A DNA stretch of 64,000 bases from DASUPK01 sp963815045 (lineage in GTDB: Bacteria > Actinomycetota > Thermoleophilia > Solirubrobacterales > 70-9): the NCBI GenBank assembly GCA_963815045.1, contig CAWFET010000004.1:1-64000 (forward strand), in the 5' to 3' direction. Under the pieces are notes generated by a model that saw only the letters and a list, made by a program, of their open reading frames with translations, ran no database searches and was not told where the DNA came from. Position 1 is the first letter of the stretch; each line of letters begins with the position of its first letter. Shown piece by piece: positions 51,839 to 60,414 of the stretch. The position numbers and the translations under genes are program-made.

Positions 51839-52069
51839 TCAGGCCGGGCGCGTCGGATATGCCCCGAGGCGCTCGCGCACCTCTCGCACGACCCACACGT
51901 CCGTTCCGCAGGCTCGCGCGATGCGCGTGTCGCAGCGATCCGGCAAGCGCTTCAACTCGAGCTCCACGCGCCCCGCGGCGTCGGCGACGATCGGGTCCGC
52001 CATCGCCTGATCCCCGGAGGCAGCAGCCTTGGCCGCCAAGCCGGCACCGGTCCACCCAGATCCGTTCAC
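51839..52069 (-). CDS. Small hypothetical protein
   Basis: A 76-residue protein from GTG 52069 (GAAGGGGCGAGA upstream). The middle is alanine-rich (AGLAAKAAASGDQAMADPIV) and the end is basic and helical with two cysteines (DRCDTRIARACGTDVWVVRE). No family recognised. It lies between the kelch gene and the STAS-like gene on the same strand. Confidence 0.45.
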   Translation of the reverse strand: MNGSGWTGAGLAAKAAASGDQAMADPIVADAAGRVELELKRLPDRCDTRIARACGTDVWVVREVRERLGAYPTRPA

Positions 52070-52130
52070 ACTCTCGCCCCTTCCTTCGCTGCCTCGCCCT
52101 ATACCCGTCCGGGGGCGCGCCACACCTACG

Positions 52131-52499
52131 TCACGTAGCGATCCACTCCCTGGCCTTGTCCAACTCGTCCATCTCGAAGACCTTGAGCTCGCCCGGCATC
52201 GCCCAGGTGAAAAGGCGCGTGGATTTGGAAACCCAATCGACGCCGCTGACGAAGGCGAGCTTCTTCCACGCCGAGCGGTTGGTGATCTCGACCTTGAGGC
52301 CGGTCTTCACGTCCTCGATCCAGGCTCCGGGCTCGAGGCCGTCGAAGTCCGGGAGGACGAAGAGCACCCGAGCTTCGCCCGAGTCGGTCGCCTCCTTCAG
52401 CGCCGGCTCCAGCACGCTCACGTAGTCGTCCTTGCTGAGCTTCCCCGTGGCGCGAAGCCCGATGACCCCGGCGGGCACGTCGTCCATTCTCTCGATCAT
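52131..52499 (-). CDS. SpoIIAA-like (STAS-type) protein
   Basis: A 122-residue protein: DVPAGVIGLRATGKLSKDDY, EARVLFVLPDFDGLEPGAWI, KKLAFVSGVDWVSKSTRLFT and GELKVFEMDELDKAREWIAT. This is the SpoIIAA-like family (PF11964), with a STAS fold. No phosphorylatable serine of the anti-sigma type is obvious. It may bind a membrane or small ligand; function unknown. ATG 52499 has GGAGGAGA directly upstream. It is divergent from the ABC transporter genes. Confidence 0.8.
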   Translation of the reverse strand: MIERMDDVPAGVIGLRATGKLSKDDYVSVLEPALKEATDSGEARVLFVLPDFDGLEPGAWIEDVKTGLKVEITNRSAWKKLAFVSGVDWVSKSTRLFTWAMPGELKVFEMDELDKAREWIAT

Positions 52500-52542
52500 C
52501 TCTCCTCCTGGCGGTGGTGGGCAGTCGCTATCAATAGACAGG

Positions 52543-53295
52543 ATGACTCCGGCTCTCCAGCTCCGCGGCCTGACCAAGCGCTATGACGACGGCACTCTCG
52601 CGCTCGACACGCTCGACCTCGAGGTGCCGGCCGGCAGCTTCTTCGGCCTGCTCGGCCCGAACGGCGCCGGCAAGACCACGCTGATCTCCGCCGTCTGCAA
52701 CCTGATCCGGCTGACCGACGGAGAGATCTCGGTCTTCGGCCAACCCGGCGACTCCCTCGAGGCGCGGCGGCTGATCGGCGTCGCCGAGCAGGAGCCGAAC
52801 CTCGACCGCTTCCTGACCGTCCACGAGACCCTCGTCTACCACGGCGGCTACTACGGGATGGACGGCGACGCGGCCCGCCAGCGCGCCGAGGAGATGATCG
52901 ACGTCTTCGACCTGCGCGCCAAGCGCGACACCCGGGCGCCCAAGCTCTCCGGCGGGATGCGCCGCCGCCTGCTGCTCGCCCGCGCGCTGCTCCACGAGCC
53001 GCGCCTGGTGATCCTCGACGAGCCGACCGCGGGCGTCGACCTCGAGCTCCGCCACGAGCTCTGGCGCTACATCCGCCGCCTGCACGAGCTCGGCACGACG
53101 ATCCTCCTCACCACCCACTACCTGGAGGAGGCCGAGGCGCTCTGCGAGGAGATCGCGCTGATCGGCAAGGGCCGGATCATGGCCCGCGACACCGCCGCCG
53201 GCCTGAAGCAGCGCTTCGACGCCGCGACACTCGAGGACGTCTACATGAAGACCGTCGCCTCGGGGCGGCGTGAGATCGAGGAAGCCACCGCATGA
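52543..53295 (+). CDS. ABC transporter ATP-binding protein (DrrA-like)
   Basis: A 250-residue ATPase. Walker A is GPNGAGKTT, the Q-loop is IGVAEQEPNLDRFLTVHE, the signature is KLSGGMRRRLLLARALLHEP, Walker B is LVILDEPTAGVD, and the H-loop is TILLTTHYLEEAE. It pairs with the ABC-2 permease downstream (4-bp overlap, ATGA). Family members export drugs, lipids or polysaccharide; nothing here identifies the cargo. ATG 52543 starts MTPALQLRGLTKRY. Confidence 0.93.
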   Translation: MTPALQLRGLTKRYDDGTLALDTLDLEVPAGSFFGLLGPNGAGKTTLISAVCNLIRLTDGEISVFGQPGDSLEARRLIGVAEQEPNLDRFLTVHETLVYHGGYYGMDGDAARQRAEEMIDVFDLRAKRDTRAPKLSGGMRRRLLLARALLHEPRLVILDEPTAGVDLELRHELWRYIRRLHELGTTILLTTHYLEEAEALCEEIALIGKGRIMARDTAAGLKQRFDAATLEDVYMKTVASGRREIEEATA

Positions 53296-54089
53296 GCACC
53301 CCGGATCAAACCGCCACCTTCGGTCCACGTCCCTGGCAGGGCTTCCTCTGGCTCTCGCGCCGCGAGTGCCACCGCGTCCTTCGCCTCTGGACCCAGACGA
53401 CGCTCGCGCCGGTCGTCTCCTCGCTTCTCTTCATCGTCGTCTTCGGGCTCTCGCTCGGCGGCCGGATCAAGCAGGTCGACGGCTTCGACTACGACCAGTT
53501 CATCGTCCCCGGCCTGGTCGCGATGGCGATGGCCCAGGCCGCCTACTCCAACAACGCGTCGACGATCTTCCAGGGCCGGAGCGACCGCTACATCGACGAC
53601 GTCCTCGCCGCCCCGATGCACAACTGGCAGGTCAACCTCGGCTATCTGACGGGCGGCGCCTTCCGAGCCCTGATCATCGGCGCCGGCCTCGCCGCCTGCG
53701 CGATCCCGATCACCGGCGCGCCGGTCGTCGAGCCGGCGCTCCTGATCGTCGCCGTCCTGCTCCTGATCGTCGGCTTCGGCGCCCTCGGCACGATCGTCGG
53801 CATCTACGCCGAGACCTTCGACCACACGAGCTTCATCAACAACATCGTCATCCTCCCCCTCACCTTCCTCGGCGGCGTCTTCTACTCGGTCAGCCGCCTC
53901 GGCTCACCCTGGGAGCAGCTCTCCCACGTGAACCCGCTCTTCTACGTCGTGGAGACGATCCGCTACGGCTTCCTGGGCGTCTCCGACGTGAGCCCATGGA
54001 TCGCCTTCGCGGTGGTCGCCGGCATGTGCCTGGCGCTGCTGGCGTGGAGCCAGTGGTTGTTTACGAGCGGGCGGAAGTTGAAGCCTTAG
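53292..54089 (+). CDS. ABC-2 type permease (DrrB-like)
   Basis: A 265-residue membrane protein with about six helices. The N-terminal amphipathic part (LSRRECHRVLRLWTQTTLAP) and the family block FLGGVFYSVSRLGSPWEQLS followed by HVNPLFYVVETIRYGFLGVS are typical of DrrB/NodJ permeases. It forms the channel for the ATPase encoded at 52543. It is convergent with ftsH, separated by a hairpin. Confidence 0.92.
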   Translation: MSTPDQTATFGPRPWQGFLWLSRRECHRVLRLWTQTTLAPVVSSLLFIVVFGLSLGGRIKQVDGFDYDQFIVPGLVAMAMAQAAYSNNASTIFQGRSDRYIDDVLAAPMHNWQVNLGYLTGGAFRALIIGAGLAACAIPITGAPVVEPALLIVAVLLLIVGFGALGTIVGIYAETFDHTSFINNIVILPLTFLGGVFYSVSRLGSPWEQLSHVNPLFYVVETIRYGFLGVSDVSPWIAFAVVAGMCLALLAWSQWLFTSGRKLKP

Positions 54090-54099
54090 GGGCCGCGGT

Positions 54100-54128
54100 T
54101 CAACGCCCCACCATGTTGGGCGTTGAAA
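54100..54128. terminator. Bidirectional hairpin between the ABC permease and ftsH
   Basis: Perfect 10-bp inverted repeat TTCAACGCCC/GGGCGTTGAA with a 9-base loop, in the gap between convergent genes, 10 bp after the permease stop. No T run on either side. Confidence 0.5.
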
Positions 54129-54165
54129 CTATCCGGACCGCATGTTGCCTCGATGCCGAGGCGCC

Positions 54166-56199
54166 CTACGGCGTCGTCACGGCCTTCGCAGGCTCGGCGG
54201 CACCGCCCTCCGGCAACGGCACCCCAGCGACCTCGTAGGCCTCAGGCTGATCGAGCGTCTCCCGCTCCAGTAGGGCGTTCGCAAGCGACTCGAGGCGGTC
54301 GCGCTCTCTGGTGAGCAGCTCGACCACGTCCCGCTCGGACTCGTCCACGATCCGCCTGACCTCCTGGTCCACCAGCTCCTGGGTCGGTTCGGAGGCGGGC
54401 TCTGCGCCGGGCAGGAGTGGTCCGCCGGCGCGGCCGTCGGTGACGGCGATCGGGCCGATTGCTTCGCTCATGCCCCAGCGGCCGACCATGCCTCTGGCTA
54501 CCTGGGTGAGGTTCTGGATGTCGGATTCGGCACCGGTGCTCAGGTCGTCGAAGATGACCTTCTCCGCGGCGCGGCCGCCGAGGGCGACCTTGATCTGGGC
54601 CAGGAGCTCCTCGCGGCGGTAGTTGTAGCGGTCGCTCTCCGGGGTGCTGAGCGTGACGCCGAGGGCCTGGCCGCGGGGGATGATCGAGATCTTCCGCACC
54701 GGGTCCGCGCCCGGGGTGAGCATTCCGACCAAGGCGTGGCCGGACTCGTGGTAGGCGGTGCGCTTGCGGTCCTCGTCGGTCATCACGATCTGACGCTCGG
54801 CGCCGAGCAGGATCTTCTCGATCGACTCCGTGAAGTCGCTCTGCTCGACCTTGGTGTGGTCGTTGCGCGCGGCGGTCAGGGCGGCCTCGTTGACGAGCAG
54901 CGCGATGTCGGCGCCGGTGGAGCCCGGGATGGAGGCGGCGATCCGCTCGAGGTCGACGTCATCGGCGAGCGGCACGTCCTTGGTGTGGATCTTGAGGATC
55001 TCGACGCGGCCCGGCTGGTCGGGCGGGTTGACCGCGATGCGGCGGTCGAAGCGGCCCGGGCGAAGCAGCGCGGGGTCGAGGATCTCGGGGCGGTTGGTCG
55101 CGCCGAGGACGATCACGTTCGTGCCCGGCTCGAAGCCGTCCATCTCGGTGAGGATCTGGTTGAGCGTCTGCTCGCGCTCGTCGTTGCCGCCGCTGATGCC
55201 GGCGTAGTTGCCCGAGCGCGAGCGGCCGATCGCGTCGAGCTCGTCGATGAAGACGATCGCCGGCGCCGCCTCCTTCGCCTGCTTGAAGAGGTCGCGGACG
55301 CGGGAGGCCCCCACCCCCACGATCGCCTCGACGAACTCGCTCGCGGAGAGGTGGAAGAAGGCGGCGTGCGCCTCGCCGGCGACGGCGCGGGCGAGCAGGG
55401 TCTTGCCGGTCCCCGGCGGCCCGTAGAGCAGGACGCCGTGCGGGATCCGGGCCCCGACCTTCGTGTAGCGCGTCGGGTTCCGCAGGAAGTCGACGATTTC
55501 GACCAGCTCGTCCTCGGCCTCGTCGATGCCGGCCACGTCCTCGAAGTTGACTCGCTGCTCCTCATCGGGATTGACGCGCCGGGCGTTGGTGCGGCCGAAG
55601 CCGCCGAGGATGCCGCCCCCTCCCGCTCCGGCCTGGCGGCGGGCGATCCAGATGAAGAAGCCGATGATGAGCAGCCACGGCAGGAAGCCGAGGACGAGGG
55701 TCCAGAAGACCGAGCGGCCGGAATCCGGCGGCTCGGCGTTGATCGTCACGCCCGCCTGGGTGAGGACGTTGGTGAGCTGGGCGTGATCGACGAACGAGGG
55801 GACCTCGGTCTTGAACTTGTCGACCTTGAAGGGCTTGTCACTGCCGGGCGGGTCGTAGCTCGTCTCGTTCTTCAGCTGCCCCTCGATCGAGTCGCCCTTC
55901 GAGCTGATCTCGCTGACGTTCTGCGCCTGGACCTGGTTGATGAAGAACGGCTGGTAGGGGACGCGCGGGCGGTCCGGCGCGCCGCTGGTCAGGAAGGAGA
56001 TGAAGAGATTGACGGCTAGCAGCCCCAGCAGGAACGCGATCAGCGTCCTGCTGCGCGGGATCATCGGCGGCTTGGGAGGCGGCGGGGCGCCGCGGCCGTC
56101 GGGCGCCGGGTGGACGCGCCAGCCGGGCGGGTGGCCGTCGCCGTCAGGCGGCGGATTCTGCGGCTGCGGCGGCTTCTCGGGGGGCTGGTCCGGGGCCAA
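54166..56199 (-). CDS. ftsH: ATP-dependent zinc metalloprotease FtsH
   Basis: A 677-residue membrane protease that degrades membrane and regulatory proteins. The N-terminal 45 residues are proline-rich. Membrane helices lie at about 52-70 and 164-186 with the periplasmic domain between. In the AAA domain, Walker A is GPPGTGKT (260-267), Walker B is IVFIDELD (315-322) and the arginine fingers are in LLRPGRFDRR. The zinc site is HESGH (484-488). All catalytic residues are intact. The start is TTG 56199. Confidence 0.97.
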   Translation of the reverse strand: MAPDQPPEKPPQPQNPPPDGDGHPPGWRVHPAPDGRGAPPPPKPPMIPRSRTLIAFLLGLLAVNLFISFLTSGAPDRPRVPYQPFFINQVQAQNVSEISSKGDSIEGQLKNETSYDPPGSDKPFKVDKFKTEVPSFVDHAQLTNVLTQAGVTINAEPPDSGRSVFWTLVLGFLPWLLIIGFFIWIARRQAGAGGGGILGGFGRTNARRVNPDEEQRVNFEDVAGIDEAEDELVEIVDFLRNPTRYTKVGARIPHGVLLYGPPGTGKTLLARAVAGEAHAAFFHLSASEFVEAIVGVGASRVRDLFKQAKEAAPAIVFIDELDAIGRSRSGNYAGISGGNDEREQTLNQILTEMDGFEPGTNVIVLGATNRPEILDPALLRPGRFDRRIAVNPPDQPGRVEILKIHTKDVPLADDVDLERIAASIPGSTGADIALLVNEAALTAARNDHTKVEQSDFTESIEKILLGAERQIVMTDEDRKRTAYHESGHALVGMLTPGADPVRKISIIPRGQALGVTLSTPESDRYNYRREELLAQIKVALGGRAAEKVIFDDLSTGAESDIQNLTQVARGMVGRWGMSEAIGPIAVTDGRAGGPLLPGAEPASEPTQELVDQEVRRIVDESERDVVELLTRERDRLESLANALLERETLDQPEAYEVAGVPLPEGGAAEPAKAVTTP

Positions 56200-56230
56200 G
56201 GCCCAAATGTACTCCGGGGCTACGCCCGGG

Positions 56231-56767
56231 CTATGGCGCCGAGGCCGTCCAGCTCAACACGCCGGTGTCGCAGGTGAAGGCGTCGCCGCGGTTGGATCCG
56301 TCGTTGTAGTGGTTCTCCATGCGAAGGGTGCCGCTGGCGGAGTGGCCCCTGATCTTGCCCTGGATGTTGAAGGTGCCCGAGTCGAAGTCGCCGGTCGTGA
56401 GGTCGGTGTGGTTGAAGGTCTTGTTCTTCCTGATCGAGACCGTCTCCTCGATGTTGACGTGGGAGTGCTGGGTGGCGTCTCCGGTGCCGCCGTCGGTTGG
56501 GTAGTAGTCAAGGCCGTCGGCGCAGCGCCAGTAGACGTTGTACTCCTTCGCCTCGAGCGTCTTCGGCACGAGCTTCTTGCTCCCGTGGCTCTTGTGCCCG
56601 AAGTTGACCTTGAGCTGGACGGTCGCCTGCCCGAAGGTCGACGGCGGCTGATCGACCGGGCCGACCAACTTGGCCTTGGAACCCCCCTTTGCGACGGTGA
56701 GGGACGCCGTCAGCGCCAGGGCGGCGCAAATCACGGCCGCCAAAGCCACTACGCGGGCGGGACCCAT
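56231..56767 (-). CDS. Secreted protein of unknown family
   Basis: A 178-residue exported protein with signal peptide GPARVVALAAVICAALALTA and a mature part that is beta-rich (TFGQATVQLKVNFGHKSHGS, EETVSIRKNKTFNHTDLTTG, SGTLRMENHYNDGSNRGDAF). Two cysteines (YWRCADG and TCDTGVLSW) could form a disulphide. No metal or catalytic motif is seen. It lies 31 bp upstream of ftsH on the same strand. Confidence 0.72.
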   Translation of the reverse strand: MGPARVVALAAVICAALALTASLTVAKGGSKAKLVGPVDQPPSTFGQATVQLKVNFGHKSHGSKKLVPKTLEAKEYNVYWRCADGLDYYPTDGGTGDATQHSHVNIEETVSIRKNKTFNHTDLTTGDFDSGTFNIQGKIRGHSASGTLRMENHYNDGSNRGDAFTCDTGVLSWTASAP

Positions 56768-56844
56768 CTGGTTCCTTCCAGTCGAGGCGGGATCTGCGGG
56801 ACCCTGCCGTCAGTCCACCGTACTCCTATCCCTAACCTCAAGGC

Positions 56845-57417
56845 ATGCGGGAGATCCTCGTTCCTCCGCTCCGCGCCGCGGCATTCGCCGCCTTCATCGC
56901 CGGGTGCCTGCTCCTGTTCCTCAACCCGCCGTCATTCGCCCACCTCGGCGGGCTGCTGACGATCCTGGTCGGGGCCATCGCGATCGTGCTGATCACCGCC
57001 TGGGTGACGACGCTCGCGATCGGCAAGGAGATGCCCGAGCCCGAGTTCCGGAAGCTCGTCGACCGCAGTGAGGCGCTCGCCGCTCTGCCGGCTCCCGACT
57101 ATCCGCCGAGCGAGTTCGACCTGCTGGTGATCGAGGCGATCGACAACCTGCCGCCGGAGTTCCAGGAGCTGCTCGAGGACACGCCGGTGGTGATCTCGCA
57201 CCTCGGCGAGCAGCACGGCGCCTACGGGATGTACATGGGCGGCACGGTCGCCCGCGACATCTATCCCGACCGGATCGTGATCTACCAGGACACCCTGGAG
57301 CGCGACTTCGGGCACAACCCCGACCTGCTCCGGGCGCAGGTCGAGCGGACGGTCAAGCACGAGCTGGCGCACCACCTGGGCTGGGGCGAGTCGGGCGTGC
57401 GCGGGCTCGGGCTCTGA
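56845..57417 (+). CDS. Membrane-anchored minimal zincin (metallopeptidase family)
   Basis: A 190-residue protein with two N-terminal membrane helices (FAAFIAGCLLLFLNPPSFAH and a following LLTILVGAIAIVLITAW) and a C-terminal minimal MMP-like domain (PF06262). The zinc motif HELAHHLGWGE (172-182) fits HExxHxxxxxE with the third ligand present. The domain may cut peptides or may only bind metal; members are mostly uncharacterised. ATG 56845 is 77 bp from the divergent secreted-protein start. Confidence 0.83.
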   Translation: MREILVPPLRAAAFAAFIAGCLLLFLNPPSFAHLGGLLTILVGAIAIVLITAWVTTLAIGKEMPEPEFRKLVDRSEALAALPAPDYPPSEFDLLVIEAIDNLPPEFQELLEDTPVVISHLGEQHGAYGMYMGGTVARDIYPDRIVIYQDTLERDFGHNPDLLRAQVERTVKHELAHHLGWGESGVRGLGL

Positions 57418-57427
57418 GCCCGGCGGA

Positions 57428-58402
57428 TCAGATCTTGAACTTCTTCGTGGCCGGCGCCGGATCGGGCCCGGCCGCGTTGGTCGCGCGCGCCGCAAAGGTG
57501 TACTTGCCGCTCTTCAGGTGCTTGTAGATCTTCGGCGAGCTGCAGGCGCTGAACTTGAGCTTCGGCTTCTTCTTGCCCTTCTTCGCGCGGCCGAGGGCGC
57601 ACTCGAAGCCCGACACGTGGCCGCCGGAGGTGAACTCGAACTTCGCCTTGTGCTTCTTCTTGACGATCTTCTTGCTGGAGATCGCCGTGCCGCTGGGAGG
57701 CCGCTGGAGCGTGGTGACGGCGTTCAGCGTGAGCCGGGCGTAGTCCCCGGACCATGGACAGCCGCTGTCATCGATCGACGCAGTGACGGCCATGGCCTGC
57801 CCCTTGAAGGCGACGGCTTCCTGGCCGTTGTTCCACTGGGCGACGCGAGTCGCTCCCGGCGCGAGGGTCGGATCCGTATTGCAGCCCATCGAAGTCAGGC
57901 TGTTCACCCCCGCCATCAGCGGACTGCTCGCGTCGAACATCCCGAGCGTGACGTCGTTGTTCACGTTGTCGCCGGGGAGGTACGGGCTGTAGCCGCCGGT
58001 CTGCCACCGGCCCTCAAGCTCGTAGGTGGGATCGGGCTCCGTCGTGAAGGCGTACTCGACGACCACGCCTCCGTGATCCACGTAATCCGCGAGGGTGTTC
58101 CCGAGTGCCACCCCGTCGTTGAATGCATCGCAGTCGGAGTGTGCGACCGCCATGTCGTACCCCTCGAGCTGCGTGAGGCTCGGCGTGCCGGTGCTGGCGT
58201 TGAACGCATCGACCCTGGCGACGCCGGGCTGGGCCGCCAGTTGGCTCTCCAGGGCGGTGTCGCCGGTGCAGCCGCCGTCAACGCCGTTCAGGAACAGCAC
58301 CTGATATCCCGTGCCGGCGGCAGCCGGCTGCGCGAACACCGCGAGCAGCCCCGCGACCAGCACCAGCGTTGCGATCACGGATCGGGCCCGGGATCGAGTC
58401 AT
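57428..58402 (-). CDS. Secreted protein with a ThuA/GATase-like N-terminal region and a basic C-terminus
   Basis: A 324-residue exported protein. Signal peptide: RSVIATLVLVAGLLAVFAQP then AAAG. The first half (YQVLFLNGVDGGCTGDTALE, LEGYDMAVAHSDCDAFNDGV, LADYVDHGGVVVEYAF, LMAGVNSL) looks like a class I glutamine amidotransferase-type sheet with no clear catalytic Cys-His pair. The last 90 residues contain a Lys-rich domain (KKIVKKKHKAKFEF, ALGRAKKGKKKPKLKFSACS, SGKYTFAARATNAAGPDPAP), a fibronectin-like or Ig-like module frequent in Solirubrobacterales secreted proteins. ATG 58402 is the start. Confidence 0.72.
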   Translation of the reverse strand: MTRSRARSVIATLVLVAGLLAVFAQPAAAGTGYQVLFLNGVDGGCTGDTALESQLAAQPGVARVDAFNASTGTPSLTQLEGYDMAVAHSDCDAFNDGVALGNTLADYVDHGGVVVEYAFTTEPDPTYELEGRWQTGGYSPYLPGDNVNNDVTLGMFDASSPLMAGVNSLTSMGCNTDPTLAPGATRVAQWNNGQEAVAFKGQAMAVTASIDDSGCPWSGDYARLTLNAVTTLQRPPSGTAISSKKIVKKKHKAKFEFTSGGHVSGFECALGRAKKGKKKPKLKFSACSSPKIYKHLKSGKYTFAARATNAAGPDPAPATKKFKI

Positions 58403-58546
58403 CGGCCTCACCTCCACGCCGGGAAATCTAGCGGGCGCCCCGGCCCATTACCAGGTACGCCGAGCCACTCGGCTTCGGCTACGGTGGCCCGGCCTCATTC
58501 GCGTGCGCCTGCCTCGGCGCGCCAGTCCGACTCCCGAGGAGCATCC

Positions 58547-59422
58547 GTGGAAAGCAAAGCTGGGCCGGCGATCGTCGCCGACACCACCTCCTACCTGCCC
58601 GCCGAGCTGACCGAGCGCCACGGCGTCGAGCTGGTCAGCCTCTACGTGGGAATCAACGGCAAGCAGGAGCGCGAGTCGGAGATCACCGACTACGACGACT
58701 TCTACGCCCGCCTGCGGGCGAGCGGCGAGGCCGTCACCACCTCGCAGCCCTCCGTCGGCGACTTCCTCGCCGTCTACGAGCCGCTGCTCTCCGCCGGACG
58801 CGAGATCGTCTCGGTGCACATCTCGGCCGGGATCTCCGGCACCCTCGAGACCGCGCGTCAGGCGATCGAGCAGCTGACCAGCGAAGGGAAGGGCGGCGAG
58901 CGGATCCGCACCGTCGACAGCCGCAGCGCCGCCGGCGGCACGGGGATGGTCCTGCTCTCGGCGATGATCGCCGCCAGCGGCGGGGCGAGCGCCGAGGAGG
59001 TAGTCGCCCAGGCCGAGCGCGCCCGCGACGCCGGCGGAATCTGGTTCTCCCTCGACACACTCGAGTACCTGCGCCGCGGCGGCCGGATCGGCGCGGCGCG
59101 AGCGGCGATCGGATCCACCCTGAAGATCAAGCCGATCCTCACCTTCGGCGAGGAGGTGGAACCGGTCGCGCAGGTCCGGACCCGATCGCGCGCCGTCGCG
59201 CGACTCATCGACTACGCGCGCCAGCGCCATGGCGAGGGCGCGGACGCCTGGGTCGTCCAGCACATCCGCGATCCCGAGTCGGCCCAGCACCTGGTGGACG
59301 CCTGCCGGCCGATCTTCGGCCGCGACCCGCTCTATGTCTCCGAGGTCGGTCCGGTGCTCGGTGCCCACGCGGGCCCGGGAATGATCGGCATCGGCGCCTC
59401 GGTGCAGAGCGCCTTCGAGTAG
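58547..59422 (+). CDS. DegV family fatty-acid-binding protein
   Basis: A 291-residue protein. VADTTSYLPAELTERHGVEL opens the domain; TTSQPSVGDFLAVYEPLL and VSVHISAGISGTLETARQAI form the fatty-acid headgroup site (the TSQPS and SAGISGT motifs are present); and DTLEYLRRGGRIGAARAAIG is the signature of the second lobe. Bacterial relatives (FakB) present fatty acids to a kinase, FakA; no fakA gene is here. GTG 58547 has a CGAGGAG site. Confidence 0.92.
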   Translation: MESKAGPAIVADTTSYLPAELTERHGVELVSLYVGINGKQERESEITDYDDFYARLRASGEAVTTSQPSVGDFLAVYEPLLSAGREIVSVHISAGISGTLETARQAIEQLTSEGKGGERIRTVDSRSAAGGTGMVLLSAMIAASGGASAEEVVAQAERARDAGGIWFSLDTLEYLRRGGRIGAARAAIGSTLKIKPILTFGEEVEPVAQVRTRSRAVARLIDYARQRHGEGADAWVVQHIRDPESAQHLVDACRPIFGRDPLYVSEVGPVLGAHAGPGMIGIGASVQSAFE

Positions 59423-59432
59423 CTCTGAGCGC

Positions 59433-60395
59433 CTACAGCGTCTTGACGAGCTTGATCTTCTTGGGCTGAGTGACCGATGGCCCGCCGGCCGGCGTGAATG
59501 TCACCGCCGGCTTGACCTTCGCCTTGCCGTGGCGGCTCAGCTTGCCCTTGGCCTTGCCCTTCGGCTTCACCAGCAGCTTCACGGTGCGGGCGCTGGTCAC
59601 CGCTTTCCCGCTCGCGGCGGAGACGCTCGCCTGCCGCTTCACGACGCCCTTTCCGCTCAATGAGAGAGTGCCGGCGCCCGGAACCGTGACGGGAAGAATC
59701 GCTGTGCCCCGCCGCCGGTTCCTTTTCGGCTTGCCCAGGCTGATCCGGCAGAGGTCCTGGGTCGTCGCGTCGACCGGGCATTTGTCCTGGGTGTCGTCGC
59801 CGAAGCCGTCGTTGTCAGCGTCGGCTTCGACCGTCGCAGCGACCGACGGGCGAAGGTTGGGCCACGCGATCGTCGCCGTCCCCGTCTCACCCGGAGGGAT
59901 GTCGCCACCGCCGAACTGCGCCAGCTGGTTCTGGGGGGTGCCGGGCACGGTGATGCCGACCTCCGCATCGCCCACGGCGGTCAGGCCGAGCAGGTCGCCC
60001 TGGTTCACCGGGATTCGCTCCTTGAAGTCGTAGGAGGTGTCCGGGGCGAGCGTCTTCAGAGAGCTTTCCGACAGCACCTCGAAGGCCAGGCCGGTCCCGG
60101 TGTAGCGAAAGATCTTCAGCCTCACCGCTCCCGCAGATGCGTCCGTACTGCTGTGGAATCTCCAGCTCGTGAGCACGCCGTGGGGTGTCGCGTAGGACGG
60201 TGTGCCGGGGACCGTCGATAGGGGGGCAACTGGAGTCTGGACTCCGAAAACCGGCGCGTTCGTCGTCTGGCCAACCTGGGTCGAGCTGCCCTGAGCGACC
60301 GTCAACCCGAGCCAAAAGCCGGCCGCAAGCGCGACCGGGCCGGCGAGGATCTTGAGCACCCGAGTCGGAGTTCCTTTCCGGGGGGTGGGCACCAA
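59433..60395 (-). CDS. Secreted protein with thrombospondin type 3 calcium repeat and basic C-terminal domain
   Basis: A 320-residue exported protein. The N-terminus is a signal or anchor (VLKILAGPVALAAGFWLGLT). The middle has a calcium-binding thrombospondin type 3 motif (DADNDGFGDDTQDKCPVDAT). The end is the same kind of basic domain as in the kelch protein (GTAILPVTVPGAGTLSLSGK, KLSRHGKAKVKPAVTFTPAG, PKKIKLVKTL). A surface-adhesion role is inferred. Confidence 0.78.
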   Translation of the reverse strand: MVPTPRKGTPTRVLKILAGPVALAAGFWLGLTVAQGSSTQVGQTTNAPVFGVQTPVAPLSTVPGTPSYATPHGVLTSWRFHSSTDASAGAVRLKIFRYTGTGLAFEVLSESSLKTLAPDTSYDFKERIPVNQGDLLGLTAVGDAEVGITVPGTPQNQLAQFGGGDIPPGETGTATIAWPNLRPSVAATVEADADNDGFGDDTQDKCPVDATTQDLCRISLGKPKRNRRRGTAILPVTVPGAGTLSLSGKGVVKRQASVSAASGKAVTSARTVKLLVKPKGKAKGKLSRHGKAKVKPAVTFTPAGGPSVTQPKKIKLVKTL

Positions 60396-60414
60396 CCGAT
60401 CCTAACCCGGCTCG

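Noticed and set aside
57518..58546. Long N-terminal extension of the DegV protein
   Set aside because: The in-frame sequence upstream of GTG 58547 is an antisense shadow of the secreted-protein gene at 57428-58402. A good ribosome site precedes GTG 58547.
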